Shown in pieces: positions 12,915 through 23,342 of a stretch of DNA of 64,000 nucleotides (the stretch's first letter is position 1; every line of letters begins with the position of its first letter). The notes beneath the pieces were generated by a model, which was not told where the DNA came from, did no database searches, and saw nothing but the letters and a program-made list of their open reading frames with translations. A program made the position numbers and the translations under genes. The stretch is from Halicephalobus mephisto (taxonomy: Eukaryota; Nematoda; Chromadorea; Rhabditida; Panagrolaimidae): the NCBI GenBank assembly GCA_009193035.1, contig SWDT01000192.1:1-64000 (forward strand), written 5' to 3'.

Positions 12915-13315
12915 TTAACGAGCAGCGGCGGCACCTCCAGGTTGACGAGGATTCTGAGCCCGAGCGTTGAACTTCGGAGGAGGGTTGCGGTCCTTGCGAG
13001 CTTCACGAGAACGGTTACGGACAACTTTGCTGTGGATAGCGCAAGATACACAGTAGTGGAGCTTGTGGTACAGCTTGGGAAGAACGTATTCTGGAAGGAA
13101 ACTATCAAACCCGGCTAACGAGTGGCAAACTCACGGTCATAGACAGAGGCATCAGTGATATCACGAACAGAGGCAGCTTCAACCATGTTGCGGACAACGA
13201 ACTTCTTGATGGCCTTGTCCTTGGGAGTGCATCGACTGCAGTTGGTGCAACGGACGGGCTTGACGTGTCCACGTCCCTTCTTGCTACGTCCGTGATTACG
13301 ACGCTTAACGGTCAT
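12915..13315 (-). CDS. rps-26: 40S ribosomal protein S26
   Basis: Two exons on the minus strand, 13315-13135 and 13090-12915, split by a 44-bp intron, give 118 residues, close to the eukaryotic S26 length (115 in human). The N-terminus [20 protein letters not shown] and the CTNCSRC stretch are family hallmarks. C23, C26, C74 and C77 are the zinc-binding cysteines. [20 protein letters not shown] and a C-terminal Pro/Gly/Ala tail complete the match. It is a structural component of the small cytoplasmic ribosomal subunit near the mRNA exit. The start is the ATG at 13315. Frame continues upstream only through a splice acceptor (TTTTTCAG ending at 13331), where a spliced leader probably joins 15 bp before the ATG. 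Convergent with the receptor gene and divergent from tmem-107. Confidence 0.97.
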
Positions 13316-13330
13316 CTCGTGTGCTTTTAC

Positions 13331-13340
13331 CTGAAAAACT
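13331..13340 (-). promoter_or_regulatory. Trans-splice acceptor of rps-26
   Basis: On the minus strand AGTTTTTCAG ends 15 bp before the rps-26 ATG and no in-range exon or donor precedes it. This is the usual position of an SL1 acceptor. The upstream stretch (13,580-13,680) is strongly pyrimidine-rich on the minus strand, as expected for an outron or ribosomal-protein promoter. Confidence 0.6.
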
Positions 13341-13880
13341 TTGATCAAAAATGAACCTACATATTATCAACAAGTAAATAAGCGTCGTAGGTAAACCACG
13401 TATATATAAAAGTAAAAACCTATATATGAATGATCCAAAAACATGGAAAACAAAAGATTGGGAGTGAACGTGAAAATAACAGAGGATAGATCGGCATTGA
13501 TATGACGAAAGTAGTGGTGTAATTGGTATTTTTAGGTGCAAAACAGCATGAGGATTCCGTAGGGATAGAAGATAAAGCGAAAAAAGACTGAGAAATGAAG
13601 AATCAAGGAGAAAAACGAGGAAAAGAAGAGCGCATTTAGCGAAAAGGAAAGTTAGAAGAACAAGCAGGGACGTACCGTATTTTCGCGTTGGGAGCACGCG
13701 TTTCGTTTCTTTTTGACAAGAGCAGTGGAAACTAACTAATCCCATTTTATCCCGAAATTCTGGACTTTTTTGAACTTTTTTCGATTCAAAAGCCACTACA
13801 CAACATTCAGGAAGCTTATATACATGATTTTGATATATGAAAACACAAAACTAAAAACTTTAAAGACTGTTTATATCAAG

Positions 13881-13894
13881 GTTGCCATGGAGAT
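13881..13894 (+). promoter_or_regulatory. X-box (RFX/DAF-19 site) upstream of tmem-107
   Basis: GTTGCCATGGAGAT matches the nematode X-box RTYNYYATRRNRAC at 13 of 14 positions; only the last base differs. It lies 52 bp upstream of the tmem-107 ATG. X-boxes bound by DAF-19/RFX drive ciliary genes and usually sit within about 250 bp of the start, so the position fits. The rest of 13,350-13,945 is the shared divergent promoter of rps-26 and tmem-107. Confidence 0.75.
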
Positions 13895-13945
13895 GGATTT
13901 TTCCATTTTTAAAGGACTTGAAAAAAATTAAAATACTTCAAAATC

Positions 13946-14413
13946 ATGGCTGAATTAATGGCTGCTGTATTTCTAACAATCACTGCTCACGGAACAATGT
14001 TATTTTGCGCAATTTACGACAAAGTAAGTTAAAAATTTTTAAAATTAAATTAAAATTTTTAAAATTAAATTTAAAATTTTTAGGAAGAATATATATATTC
14101 ATCATTACCTCCACAAATTGAGTTTAAAAAAGATTATCAAGATTTTGAAGCTTCTATTAGTGTTTGTTTAGCTTTATCTTTGACGTTTACGGTACTGGAA
14201 CTGCTGTTACTTTTTCGACAGATCTCTCCTCGACCAATATTCCTCTACAGTATATTTAGTCATAGTATTTCTTGTATATTTTTATTAAAATTCATCGTGG
14301 ATTTTCATCCGGTATTCCATTTTTGGATGCTCTTCGTTTTCAGTACATGTCCGACTTTCCTTTTCCAACTAATTATCTTAGGTAATTCCTACAATAAACG
14401 AAAATTTTGTTGA
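13946..14413 (+). CDS. tmem-107: TMEM107 orthologue, ciliary transition-zone protein
   Basis: Two exons, 13946-14023 and 14084-14413, joined in phase 0 across a 60-bp intron, give 135 residues (human TMEM107 has 140). Four hydrophobic helices lie at about 5-22, 50-70, 77-98 and 106-125. The loop after TM1 (SLPPQIEFKKDYQDFEASI) corresponds in position and character to the acidic EEYD-type segment of the vertebrate protein. A short basic tail ends NKRKFC. TMEM107 recruits MKS-module proteins to the ciliary transition zone. The identification rests on length, topology, the X-box just upstream, and position between rps-26 and dnj-12, which I recall as the neighbours of C. elegans F39B2.9. It converges on dnj-12 with 77 bp between stop codons. 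Confidence 0.85.
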
Positions 14414-14490
14414 GCTTTTATAACAGGACATTTAAACACAAAATTAGAATCAATACATCCAAAAAGTGTTTTGACTTTCAAGTTCTGAGA

Positions 14491-15704
14491 TCACTGGGCT
14501 TGACATTGGACGCCATGATGACCGCGCATGTCGTCGTCCTCCACTGTCCGACGATGACGGAAATGTTCTTCACTGATTGTGATTGCCGTTTTGACTTCTG
14601 CATCTGGTGGAATTTCGACCTTCGTTGAAGGCAACAATTTGGCAATTTTAGAAATGTTGTCCTTGCTCAATTTCTTAGGGAACTCGACTTTAAAATTGAT
14701 TATGAGGTCGCCTTTTTCTGTTGGATCGCGTCTTCTCGGCATTCCTTCGCCTTGGATAACCTTGCACTCGTCATGGCTGACGACTTCTCCAGGCAGAAGC
14801 GTAAAGTGCAAATCGCGTCCGTCTAGGGTCTTGATATTCTTGACACAACCCGTCAAAGCTTCGCTCAATTGCAGTTTCATCGAGAGAATCAAGTTGTTAT
14901 CTTTGCGAGTGTACGTATGATGTTCCTTTTCGTCGAGAATAAAGATGACATGACCAGGTTCGAGACCAACTTCTTCATCACCTTGATCACGGAAAATAAT
15001 TTTTTCTCCGTCTTGCATGCCTTTTTCGACGACAACTTCGAGGATTTTTTCTTCTTTGACCTGAAATAAGGATTAATAGATGGAATTTGGTGAGAACTTA
15101 CCTTCTTTTGTCCGTTACAAGACTTGCAGGGGTTCTTGATGATTTCTCCCTCGCCGTCACATTGATGACATCGCGATTGAGCAGTCTGGATGAATCCTGG
15201 AGCCAGTTGGACCCTTCTGATTTCGATACCACGGCCATTGCAATTCCCACATTTCGTGACGTCGGCAGATCCGTCTCCTCCTGATCCACTGCACTTCTTG
15301 CAGATAACCTCTCGTGTCAATTTCATTTTCTTTGTGGTACCGTTGTAAAGTTGCTCCAGAGAAACTGGCAAATTGTGGATAGTGTCTCTAGCTTTGGTTT
15401 CACGTTCACGACTGCTGCCGCCCCCGAAGAACATGTTGAAAATGTCCATGGGGTTGTGCATTCCACCACCACCGCCTCCGCCTTCTTTAATTCCATCTTC
15501 TCCATATCTGTCGTAGATTTCACGTTTCTTGGAATCTGAGAGGACCTCATAAGCTTGGGAGATCAGCTTAAACCGCTCGCCTTCGTCCGGATTCTTGTCG
15601 GGATGGTACTTCAGGGCCAGTTTCCTGTAGGCCTTCTTCAACTCCGTTTCTGTCGCATTGGGTTTGACTTCGAGAATGTCGTAATATTTCGTATCTTTTA
15701 CCAT
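14491..15704 (-). CDS. dnj-12: Type-I DnaJ (Hsp40) co-chaperone, DNAJA1/DNJ-12
   Basis: Exons 15704-15102 and 15060-14491 on the minus strand, separated by a 41-bp intron, give 390 residues (human DNAJA1 397). The J-domain covers about 1-70 with HPD at 34-36. A Gly-rich linker follows (74-96). The zinc-finger domain has four CxxC pairs: C135/C138, C152/C155, C179/C182 and C193/C196. Two C-terminal substrate-binding beta domains follow, and the protein ends C387-Q-A-Q, a CaaX-type box predicted to be farnesylated, as in DNAJA1. It stimulates Hsp70 ATPase and delivers unfolded clients in cytosol and nucleus. The leader is probably trans-spliced at TTTTTTCAG, 9 bp before the ATG. A perfect heat shock element lies about 205 bp upstream. 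Confidence 0.97.
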
Positions 15705-15713
15705 TTTTGGGAC

Positions 15714-15722
15714 CTGAAAAAA
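15714..15722 (-). promoter_or_regulatory. Trans-splice acceptor of dnj-12
   Basis: The minus strand reads TTTTTTCAG ending 9 bp before the ATG at 15704. No upstream coding exon or matching donor is visible, so a spliced leader acceptor is the simplest reading. Confidence 0.6.
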
Positions 15723-15910
15723 TCCGATTTTTAAATTTCAAAACTATCCACGCAAGAAAAAAATAAATCGATATATTAGAATTTTTTAAAAAAGACCGAA
15801 AACATGAGGGAATGGGAAATAATAAAGATAATCAGAAATTACGTGATTTAAAAAATTCCTTTGACGAAATTTGTGGAAACAAATCGAAATCAAAGAACGG
15901 AAAGCGACTC

Positions 15911-15923
15911 GAATGTTCGCGAA
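15911..15923 (-). promoter_or_regulatory. Heat shock element upstream of dnj-12
   Basis: GAATGTTCGCGAA is a perfect three-unit HSF1 site (GAAnnTTCnnGAA), 207 bp upstream of the dnj-12 ATG. A second, two-unit site (GAAGTTTC) is at 16086-16093. GC-richer sequence at 15,920-15,980 with GGGCGGGG may be the core promoter. The flanking 15,720-16,380 holds no gene I recognise. Confidence 0.7.
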
Positions 15924-16379
15924 GGAGCCAGACAGACAGTGCGAGAAACGGGCGGGGTTTTCTCTGCGGGACCCCTGGAACTCGATTTCAACTCAAAAAT
16001 CACAAAAATAACATTCATATATGAACAACACATAAAAATCACAAAGGTTAAGGTTTTTACTAAATAATCTCGCTGCGGATTTTTGGAAGTTTCTAAAACA
16101 ATCCTAAAAAAACGAATGACGACGGTCCGAGTCAAATTCGATAAAGAATTATCAAATTTTTGCAAATTTCATATATAAATTCAAAAAACAAAGATAACTA
16201 TATTATTATTAAAGTGAAAAGATAATTTTTAATAAAAATAAAATTTTGCAGATTTTCGAAATTTTAAATTTTGGAGAATTCTAAAAGTAATAATTTCGAA
16301 ATTATAAAAAATAAGAAAATTAAACATTTTAAAAATTGGAAATTTTTCGAACGTTTTAGTAAAATTTATTCTGTTTCGA

Positions 16380-17160
16380 AATATGTAAAAAAGTCAACAT
16401 CAAAATTAAAATTAAAATTTGTTCGTAAAATTCGAACATAAATCATTTTTATGTTCATATTTATGGAAATTTCGAAATCAAAATAAAATCCGCACTTTGC
16501 GTGTAATATTTAGGTACATATATCGACATAAAAGTCAAAATAAAATTCGCACTTTTGTTGCAATTTTTTGGAAGATTAGTCGACGTCAAAATTAAAAAAA
16601 TAAAATTTATAGTTTATTCGCAATATTTATGCAAATTAATCATTATTTTTATATTTGTTTATAAAACTTTCGAAATAAAAATTAAATCTGTATTTTGCTC
16701 GCAATATTTGGGCAGGTAGATCAATATCAAAATTAAATAAATAAAACCTGCAGTTTGCTCGCAACATTCGGGCAGATCGGTCGATTTTAAAATTTAAAAA
16801 ATTTGAATGGACAGGTTGCTTCCAGCATTGGGGCAGATCGACTAATGTTAAAATTTAAAAAATTTAAATCCGTAGTTTGTTTCCAGCATTGGGGCTGATC
16901 GACTAACGTTAAAATTGAAACAATTTGAATCCATAGTTTGCTTCCAGCATTTGGGCTGATCGACTAATGTTAAAATTTAAAAAATTTAAATCCGTAGTTT
17001 GTTTCCAGCATTGGGGCTGATCGACTAACGTTAAAATTAAAAAAATAAAACCTGCAGTTTGTTCGCAACATTCGAACAAGTTAATTTATCCTATTGTCGT
17101 TCAGAAATTAAATTTGATTTTGATGTCGATCGTTTTACAGACTTTGACATTGATTTTTAT
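16380..17160. repeat. Dispersed minisatellite family A, copy 1
   Basis: Degenerate units of about 60-65 bp with AATCCGTAGTTTGTTTCCAG, CATTGGGGCTGATCGACTAA and related variants, bordered at the 3' side by GATGTCGATCGTTTTACAGA. Related arrays with the same border occur at 48,390-48,960 and, inverted, at 61,480-62,120. Confidence 0.82.
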
Positions 17161-17609
17161 TAATAAAAATTGACCTAAATCTTGTTTAATATCGAAAAAG
17201 TATTTTTTTGACCGTTTTGGGAGAGTTTATTCACAATAATTGTATCCTAAAAATGATTGGTTTTCGTTTTATTTAAAAATAAACGATCCTTTGAATTTTG
17301 TCAAATTTATTTTATTGTTTTTCAAAAAAAATTACCTCAATCACTATCATAAAAAAATTTTTTTGTTGGAACAGTTCGCCAAAATTAACCGCGAAAAAAA
17401 TTTTAAATTTCTTAATTTCTCAAAAATTTTAAATTTTATTGAATTCTTTAAATTTTTGGAATTTTTAAAAACAATTCTTATAAATTTTCTAAAATTATAA
17501 ATTTTTTTATTTTTTTAAAGTTTTTTGAAATTGTTAACTTTTATTTTTTAAGTTTTCTGAAATTATAAATTTTTTTATTTTTTGAGATTTTTTCTTCTTA
17601 TTGCTCCAG
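17160..17609. other. AT-rich sequence, no gene
   Basis: An 86-codon open frame (17240-17500) here is low-complexity (Phe, Lys, Asn, Ile, Leu) and follows AT-repeat composition. I do not regard it as coding. Confidence 0.5.
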
Positions 17610-17780
17610 AATCTCCGTTTATGTGCTTTCATCGAGGTTCTGTACTTTGGGGAAGTCCCTAATTGTCGTTGCTGTTATGTCGATGTAATTACTGGCTATC
17701 GCACCAGGAAGCCAGGTCTCGAAAGGAAATACCCTATATGCTGTCCGGTAGGCATACTGTACACCACAAACTGGGTATAA
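17610..17780 (+). other. Candidate cysteine-rich terminal exon
   Basis: A TTATTGCTCCAG acceptor ends at 17609 and is followed by a 56-codon open frame with balanced composition and a TAA at 17778-17780. The translation contains NCRCCYVDVITGYRTRKPG and KYPICCPVGILYTT, six cysteines in all. The TG plus P-x-C-C-P-V-x-x-L spacing faintly recalls the second half of an IL-17-type cystine knot, but this is an impression only. No partner exon or start was found. A 56-codon open frame is not rare by chance. It could also be a decayed gene fragment. Confidence 0.3.
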
Positions 17781-17900
17781 TTAATTGATAAATTGTTATT
17801 GTGTTTAATTTTACGATTGCTTGGATAAATAAGAAACTTTTATCCTCCACAGCCTTCAGTAGTACGGTAGCTAGTGTTGAATCGGGCACTCCGTCCTCAC

Positions 17901-18053
17901 ACACAAAAAAACATAACTTTTGGCCCAGGAACAATTGCGAAATGTGTCACAATTGTCAAATTTTTCATGAATATTTGACTTTTGTGACAAAAATTAAAAA
18001 ATAATAATGACGATTTGCATTTGTTACTGTGCCAAAAGTTATGTTTTTTGTGT
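17901..18053. mobile_element. Short terminal-inverted-repeat element, copy 1
   Basis: About 153 bp bounded by CATAACTTTTGG with an ACACAAAAAA stem on the left and CCAAAAGTTATG with TTTTTTGTGT on the right, a 22-23 bp inverted terminal repeat with a one-base length difference. Internal sequence (TGTGACAAAAATTAAAAAAT and complements) matches, in reverse orientation, two related copies at 30,861-31,024 and 31,092-31,255. No coding capacity, so MITE-like. Confidence 0.75.
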
Positions 18054-18057
18054 ATAG

Positions 18058-18260
18058 TGGAAATCGCCCGGTCCTGAACAGATTCCCTAATTACTGACAA
18101 GAAAATATAATCTGTTCGGTCCTGAACGGATTCCCTAATTACTGACAAGAAAATATAGTTTTCTCAGTCCCGAACGGATTTCTTTAGCACTAACAAAGGA
18201 ATATAATCTGTTCGGTCCTGAACGGATTCCTTTAGTACCGACAAGAGAATATAATTCTTC
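18058..18260. repeat. GGTCCTGAACGG minisatellite
   Basis: Four to five units of about 50 bp with TCGGTCCTGAACGGATTCC and TACTGACAAGAAAATATAAT. It is another member of the GGTCC-containing group. Confidence 0.85.
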
Positions 18261-18770
18261 TTGGCGGGAATTCATGTATTTGTTGTGTGTGTCGAATTTG
18301 ACATGGATTTTTGTACTGTGCCTCAGGCATCTGCTAGATAAACTGCTCTACGACATCTGTTTTTCTAAGCGTTACCTGAGTCATTCGTCCTGACAAATAG
18401 GACAGTTGGTGTGCGTGATTATAGGTTACGGTATTTAGGTTCAGTTTCCGACAGAAGACTCGAAGCCTTCTTAGTCGAGAAAAACCAAAGAAGAAGATCC
18501 CAAAAAACAAGTCAAGAATTCGGATCAACTCTGATGTCAGGATCCATCACAAGCCGGTCACTAAAGAGAAATCAAAACATATCTGCAGTCAAAATTGCAA
18601 ATCTAAGTGCTTGGTCTGTCCAAATATTTTGTTTTCCTTCCGTATGATATTGCACTAAAAACAGGCTCTGCACAATCCGGAAAAAACGCAAAGATAAAGA
18701 AGAAAATATCCCTCACACAGCCACATCGATTCACAGAAATCCAACAATTACAGAAATATTTAAAATTCAG
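18260..18770 (+). other. Non-repetitive island with a weak Cys-motif frame
   Basis: Balanced composition over about 500 bp. One plus-strand frame from about 18,440 to the TAA near 18,656 reads basic sequence and then HICSQNCKSKCLVCPN, with a GGTTCAG acceptor just upstream. Another overlapping frame is also open for 78 codons (18411-18647). Neither is recognisable; it could be a gene remnant. Confidence 0.3.
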
Positions 18771-19240
18771 AGAGATCTAATAGTTGCAGAAATATTCAAA
18801 AATCAAAAATCTATATAATTATGAAAATATTCAAAAATCTATATAATTATGAAAATATTCAAAAATCAAAAATCTATATAATTATGAAAATATTCAAAAA
18901 TCAAAAATCTATATAATTATGAAAATATTCAAAAATCAAAAATCTATATAATTATGAAAATATTCAAAAATCAAAAATCTATATAATTGCAGAAATATTC
19001 AAAAATCAAAATTCCAACAATTACAGAAATATTCAAAATTCAGAAATCTACATAATTGTGGAAATATTCGAAATTCAGAAATCTATATAATTGCAGAAAT
19101 ATTCAAAAATTAAAATTCTAACAATTACAGAAATATTAAAAATTCAGAAATCTATATAATTACGAAAACATTTGAAAATCAAAAATCTATATAATTTTAG
19201 AAATATTAAAAATTCAGAAATTTACATAATTACAAAAATA
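18770..19240. repeat. 36-bp tandem array
   Basis: Many near-identical units carrying AAATCTATATAATTATGAAA and ATATTCAAAAATCA, becoming degenerate toward 19,200. Confidence 0.88.
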
Positions 19241-19490
19241 TTCCAAGTCCCTATGGCATTAGTTCTTCAACTTTTTCCTTCCACCGTCGCGATTCTTTTT
19301 TTAAACGTATTCTTGCTGGAAAACGAACAAGAATCAAATTCATATCCAGAATTTTTTTGAGTCAAACTTGTTTTTCTTTTTTTGTTTGGTGTATTTTTAG
19401 CTGTTTTCGAAGATCCAAGTGTGCTTACAAAAATGAGCAATTCAAGCCGTCCTCGAACGACAAAAACAATTTTCAGGAAAAACTCCGAAA
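19240..19490. other. Short island, no gene recognised
   Basis: A hydrophobic ATG-initiated frame (MALVLQLFPSTVAILFLNVF, from about 19,253) resembles a signal peptide and is followed by a TATTTTTAG acceptor near 19,400. No in-phase donor joins the two, so it is not called a gene. Confidence 0.25.
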
Positions 19491-19972
19491 AAAAAACTGA
19501 AACATACGTGATATTTATTTTTATTTTTATTTTTTATAGAAAATAATTTTTAATTTTTAAAAAAAAATTCCGAAAAAAAACTGAAACATATGTGATTTTT
19601 ATTTTTATTTTTTTATAGAAAATAATTTTTAATTTTTAAAAAAAATTCCGAAAAAAAAACTGAAACATACGTGATATTTATTTTTATTTTTTTATAGAAA
19701 ATAATTTTTAATTTTCGTGATCAAAGATCGTGTTGTGGACGTTTTTCCGAAATTTGCAAAAAGTTGCGTTTTTTGTTTTTCTTTTTTTGCGAAAAATTCA
19801 ATCACATTTGGCAAAAAATAAATGTGATCGATGGTTAGGAAGAAAATCGTTGTGAAACAATCGTTGTTTTTCAATTAAATTCCATGTGAAGAGTAACGTG
19901 GAGTCAACGAGAAATGTTTGTGGTCGAAATCGATGGATAAAATTTGGAAAAATTTCCTTCATGTCGAAAGTT
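19490..19972. repeat. Three-unit array of about 83 bp, then unique flank
   Basis: Three copies of a unit with AAAACTGAAACATACGTGAT and TTTTTATAGAAAATAATTTT lie at 19,490-19,715. The remaining 250 bp before the duplicated block is unremarkable. Confidence 0.8.
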
Positions 19973-20790
19973 CATCTGAAATAAAATTTTTCAGAATCCA
20001 TGTTTTGAGAACTCTATTTTTATAGTTCTTTACTCTATTCAAGGTACTATGTAACGATATAAATAGATTTCCCAGGATGTGGATTTTAGAAGATTTTATT
20101 ACAAGTGAAATATCAACATAAAAGAAAACTTCCTTGATGTTGAAATTTTACCTCGGATAAAACCCTTCAGAATCCATATTTTGAGGAATCTATTTTTATA
20201 TTATTTACTCCATTCAAGGTACTGTATAATGGTGTAAGTAGATTTTCCAAAACATGAATTCTAAAGAATTTAATTACAAATGAAATACTAACATAAAAGA
20301 AAATTTCCTTGATGTCGAAATTTTACCTAGGATAAAATCCTCCAGAATCCAGATTCTAGGAGTTCATTTGCATATATTTTTGTCTTATAGGAGATATTGC
20401 ACACTGATGGGAACGGATTTGAGAACGTGAATTCTGGAGGATTCCCCTTGAAGCGAAATGTCAACAGGAATAGAGTTATTTCCAACACTGAAGTCTCGGA
20501 TAGGATAAATCCCCCAGAATCCACGTTTTTAAAGGTTCGTTCTCATAGATGTTTACTTTGTTGAAAGTACTTAGTAGAAATGAAAGGGAGTTCTTGGAAC
20601 ACAGGTTCTGGAAGATTTTACTCAAGATGGAAAGTGAATATTAAATAGTTTTTAGTGAGATTTCGGTTGAAATAGAATCTTCCAGAATCCGTGGTCTAGA
20701 AATTTGTCTTTATAATTCTTTACTCTATTCAAAGTATTGTAAAATTATAAAAATAAATTTCTGAAACATGAATTTTGAAAAATTTTATTT
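19972..20790. repeat. 819-bp duplicated block, copy 1
   Basis: Nearly identical to 22524-23342 with a constant offset of 2552 bp at both ends and no net insertion or deletion. Internally it consists of about five units of roughly 173-175 bp, each starting near CAGAATCCATGTTTTGAG or a variant. The 65-codon minus-strand frame inside both copies is a by-product of the repeat. Confidence 0.93.
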
Positions 20791-22523
20791 AATGTCAAAG
20801 ATGAATATTAAGTTTTTAAAAATTGTTTTTTTCTATTGCCTCAATAATAATTTTTTTGGTCGATTTCGTTTTTTTAAATATTTTTTTTCCTTCCCTGACA
20901 ATGAATCTTCTACGAATTCTGATGAACCCTTCTAATTAGTTCGAAAACATCCCTTATTTTTATTTTTAAAAATTTTTTTATTTTTTTTATTTTTTTTATT
21001 GACAGAAATTGTACCCAATTGCTTTTTTGCTTTGTTTTGAAACAACCCCAACACGTGGCCTTTCCAAGGTTTCAAAGATTTCTTTTTTGTTGACTTTTTT
21101 GCTCATGGATGAATTATTTTTTAAATCAAAATTGAATCTTTAATTTTTTTAAATTTAGTTAATCCATTCAAAAATGTGCATTTTTGAAAAATTTTTTTGT
21201 TGATTTGTAAAATTTTTTTTTTAAAAATTGATTGATTTTTTTGGTCCGTATGTGATCTTCAAAAAAATGAAAAAAAAGTCCACGTGAAAGGCCGAGGAAT
21301 TGGATTTTCAGTGTAAAACAATTGTGAAACAAAATTTTTGAAATTTTGAGAACTAGAACCCAACGAAAATTTTTAAAATTTTCTGATAATTTTATAAACT
21401 TTCCTACAGTATGGTAGAAAGTTTGAAGATTTTGTAATTTTGAAGATTTTGAAAATTTTTTAATAATTTTATAATTTAATAATTATGTAAAATCTCCTAC
21501 AGTACGACAGAAATTTTGAAGATTTTATAATTTTTTAAAGATTTTGTAATTTTCCAAGATTTTAAAATTTTCTGATAATTTAATAATTTTGTAGAATCTT
21601 CTACAGTACAGTAAAAAGTTTGAGGATTTTCGAAATTTTAAAAATTTTTTAATAATTTTATAATTTAATAATTTTGTAGAATCTTCTACAGTACGGTAGA
21701 AGCTTTGAGGATTCTTGGAAATTTTACAAAAACCTCCAGAATTTTCAAAAATAGAATATTAATTTTAAAAATTTTGAATTTTCTAAAATCTTAAAATTTT
21801 TCGAAATTTTGAATTATAAAGTTTTAAAAAATTCCGAAAATTCCCCTCGAGACAATTTCGAAAAATTTTTATTTTCAATTTCATTAATAATAAATTTTTT
21901 AAATACAAAAACAGCTGATTTTTGGAATTTTTCAAACACGTAAAATAATATTTTTGAGATTTAAAAAAATTAAATTTTTAATAAACAAAACCAACTTTGG
22001 ATAGTGTCCAAAAAATCCAAAATCGAATTTTTCTGAACACTATCCGAAGTCGCTTTTGTACTGAAAATTTAATTCTTATCTTTTTACGGTTTTTTTTTGA
22101 AAAAAATCAGTGATTTTTTTTGTTACATTTTATTACTTCCTGGATGTCCTCCACATGACAAAAAAGTACATTTAATCTTTTTGTTTTTCTCGTTTTTGCA
22201 CTTTTTTCTGAATACCTCCGATTCCGAGTCCAAGTTCGCTTTTATCTAACTTAATTTTACTTTATTACTTTGTTGATAATTATTTTTTTCAATTAAGATG
22301 ACCTCTAAAGTCGCTTGAATCTTTCCGAATACTTACGTGGACGAGAGCAAACAAAAACGCCCTTGCAGAGACTTGTTTTCGATTTTCCATTTTGTCCTTT
22401 GGTCAGTGAACAGTTTCTTTTTCATTTCGGAAGTACATGAGACATGAAATCGATATGGGTAATTAGTGAGTAACTAGGGGTAGGGGGTGCAAGTGGTCTT
22501 AAGATCTTTTTTATTTTGATGTT
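20790..22523. other. Spacer between the duplicated blocks
   Basis: AT-rich. At 21,340-21,740 about four units of about 100 bp carry TTCTACAGTACGGTAGAA-like words. At 21,995-22,050 an isolated foldback pair reads CTTTGGATAGTGTCC and GAACACTATCCGAAG. A balanced patch at 22,130-22,500 shows no recognised gene. Confidence 0.7.
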
Positions 22524-23342
22524 TCATCTGAAATAAAATTTTTCAGAATCCATGTTTTGAGAACTCTATTTTTATACTTCTTTACTCTATTCAAGGTACT
22601 ATGTAATGATATAAATAGATTTCCCAGGATGTGGATTTTAGAAGATTTTATTACAAATAAAATATCAACATGAAAGAAAACTTCCTTGATGTCGAAATTT
22701 TACCTCGGATAAAACTCTCCAGAATCCATGTTTTGAGAAATCTATTTTTATATTATTTACTCCATTCAAGGTACTGTATAATGGTGTAAGTAGATTTTCC
22801 AAAACATGAATTCTAAAGAATTTGATTACAAGTGAAATATCAACATGAAAGAAAATTTCCTTGATGTCGAAATTTTACCTAGGATAAAACCCTCCAGAAT
22901 CCAGATTCTAGGAGTTCATTTGCATATATTTTTGTCTTATAGGAGATATTGCAGACTGATGGGAACGGATTTGAGAACGTGGATTCTGGAGGATTCCCCT
23001 TGAAGCGAAATGTCAACAGGAATAGAGTTATTTCCAACACTGAAGTCTCGGATAGGGTAAATCCCCCAGAATCCACGTTTTTAAAGGTTCGTTCTCATAG
23101 ATGTTTACTTTGTTGAAAGTACTTAGTAGGAATGAAAGGGAGTTCTTGGAACACAGGTTCTGGAAGATTTTACTCAAGATGGAAAGTGAATATTAAATAG
23201 TTTTTAGTGAGATTTCAGTTAAAATAGAATCTTCCAGAATCCGTGGTTTAGAAATTTGTCATTATAATTCTTTACTCTATTCAAAGTACTATAAAATTAT
23301 AAAAATAAATTTCTGAAACATGAATTTTGAAAAATTTTATTT
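22524..23342. repeat. 819-bp duplicated block, copy 2
   Basis: Second copy of 19972-20790, differing by scattered single-base changes. The close match of all internal units at the same register points to one segmental duplication or later gene conversion rather than independent array growth. Confidence 0.93.

Noticed and set aside
13305..13796. 163-codon minus-strand frame upstream of rps-26
   Set aside because: It covers the pyrimidine-rich promoter/outron and overlaps the rps-26 start in another register. No domain.
20327..20524. 65-codon minus frame present twice (also 22,879-23,076)
   Set aside because: It is identical apart from a few changes because the DNA block is duplicated. It has no family resemblance and is part of a 173-bp tandem unit.
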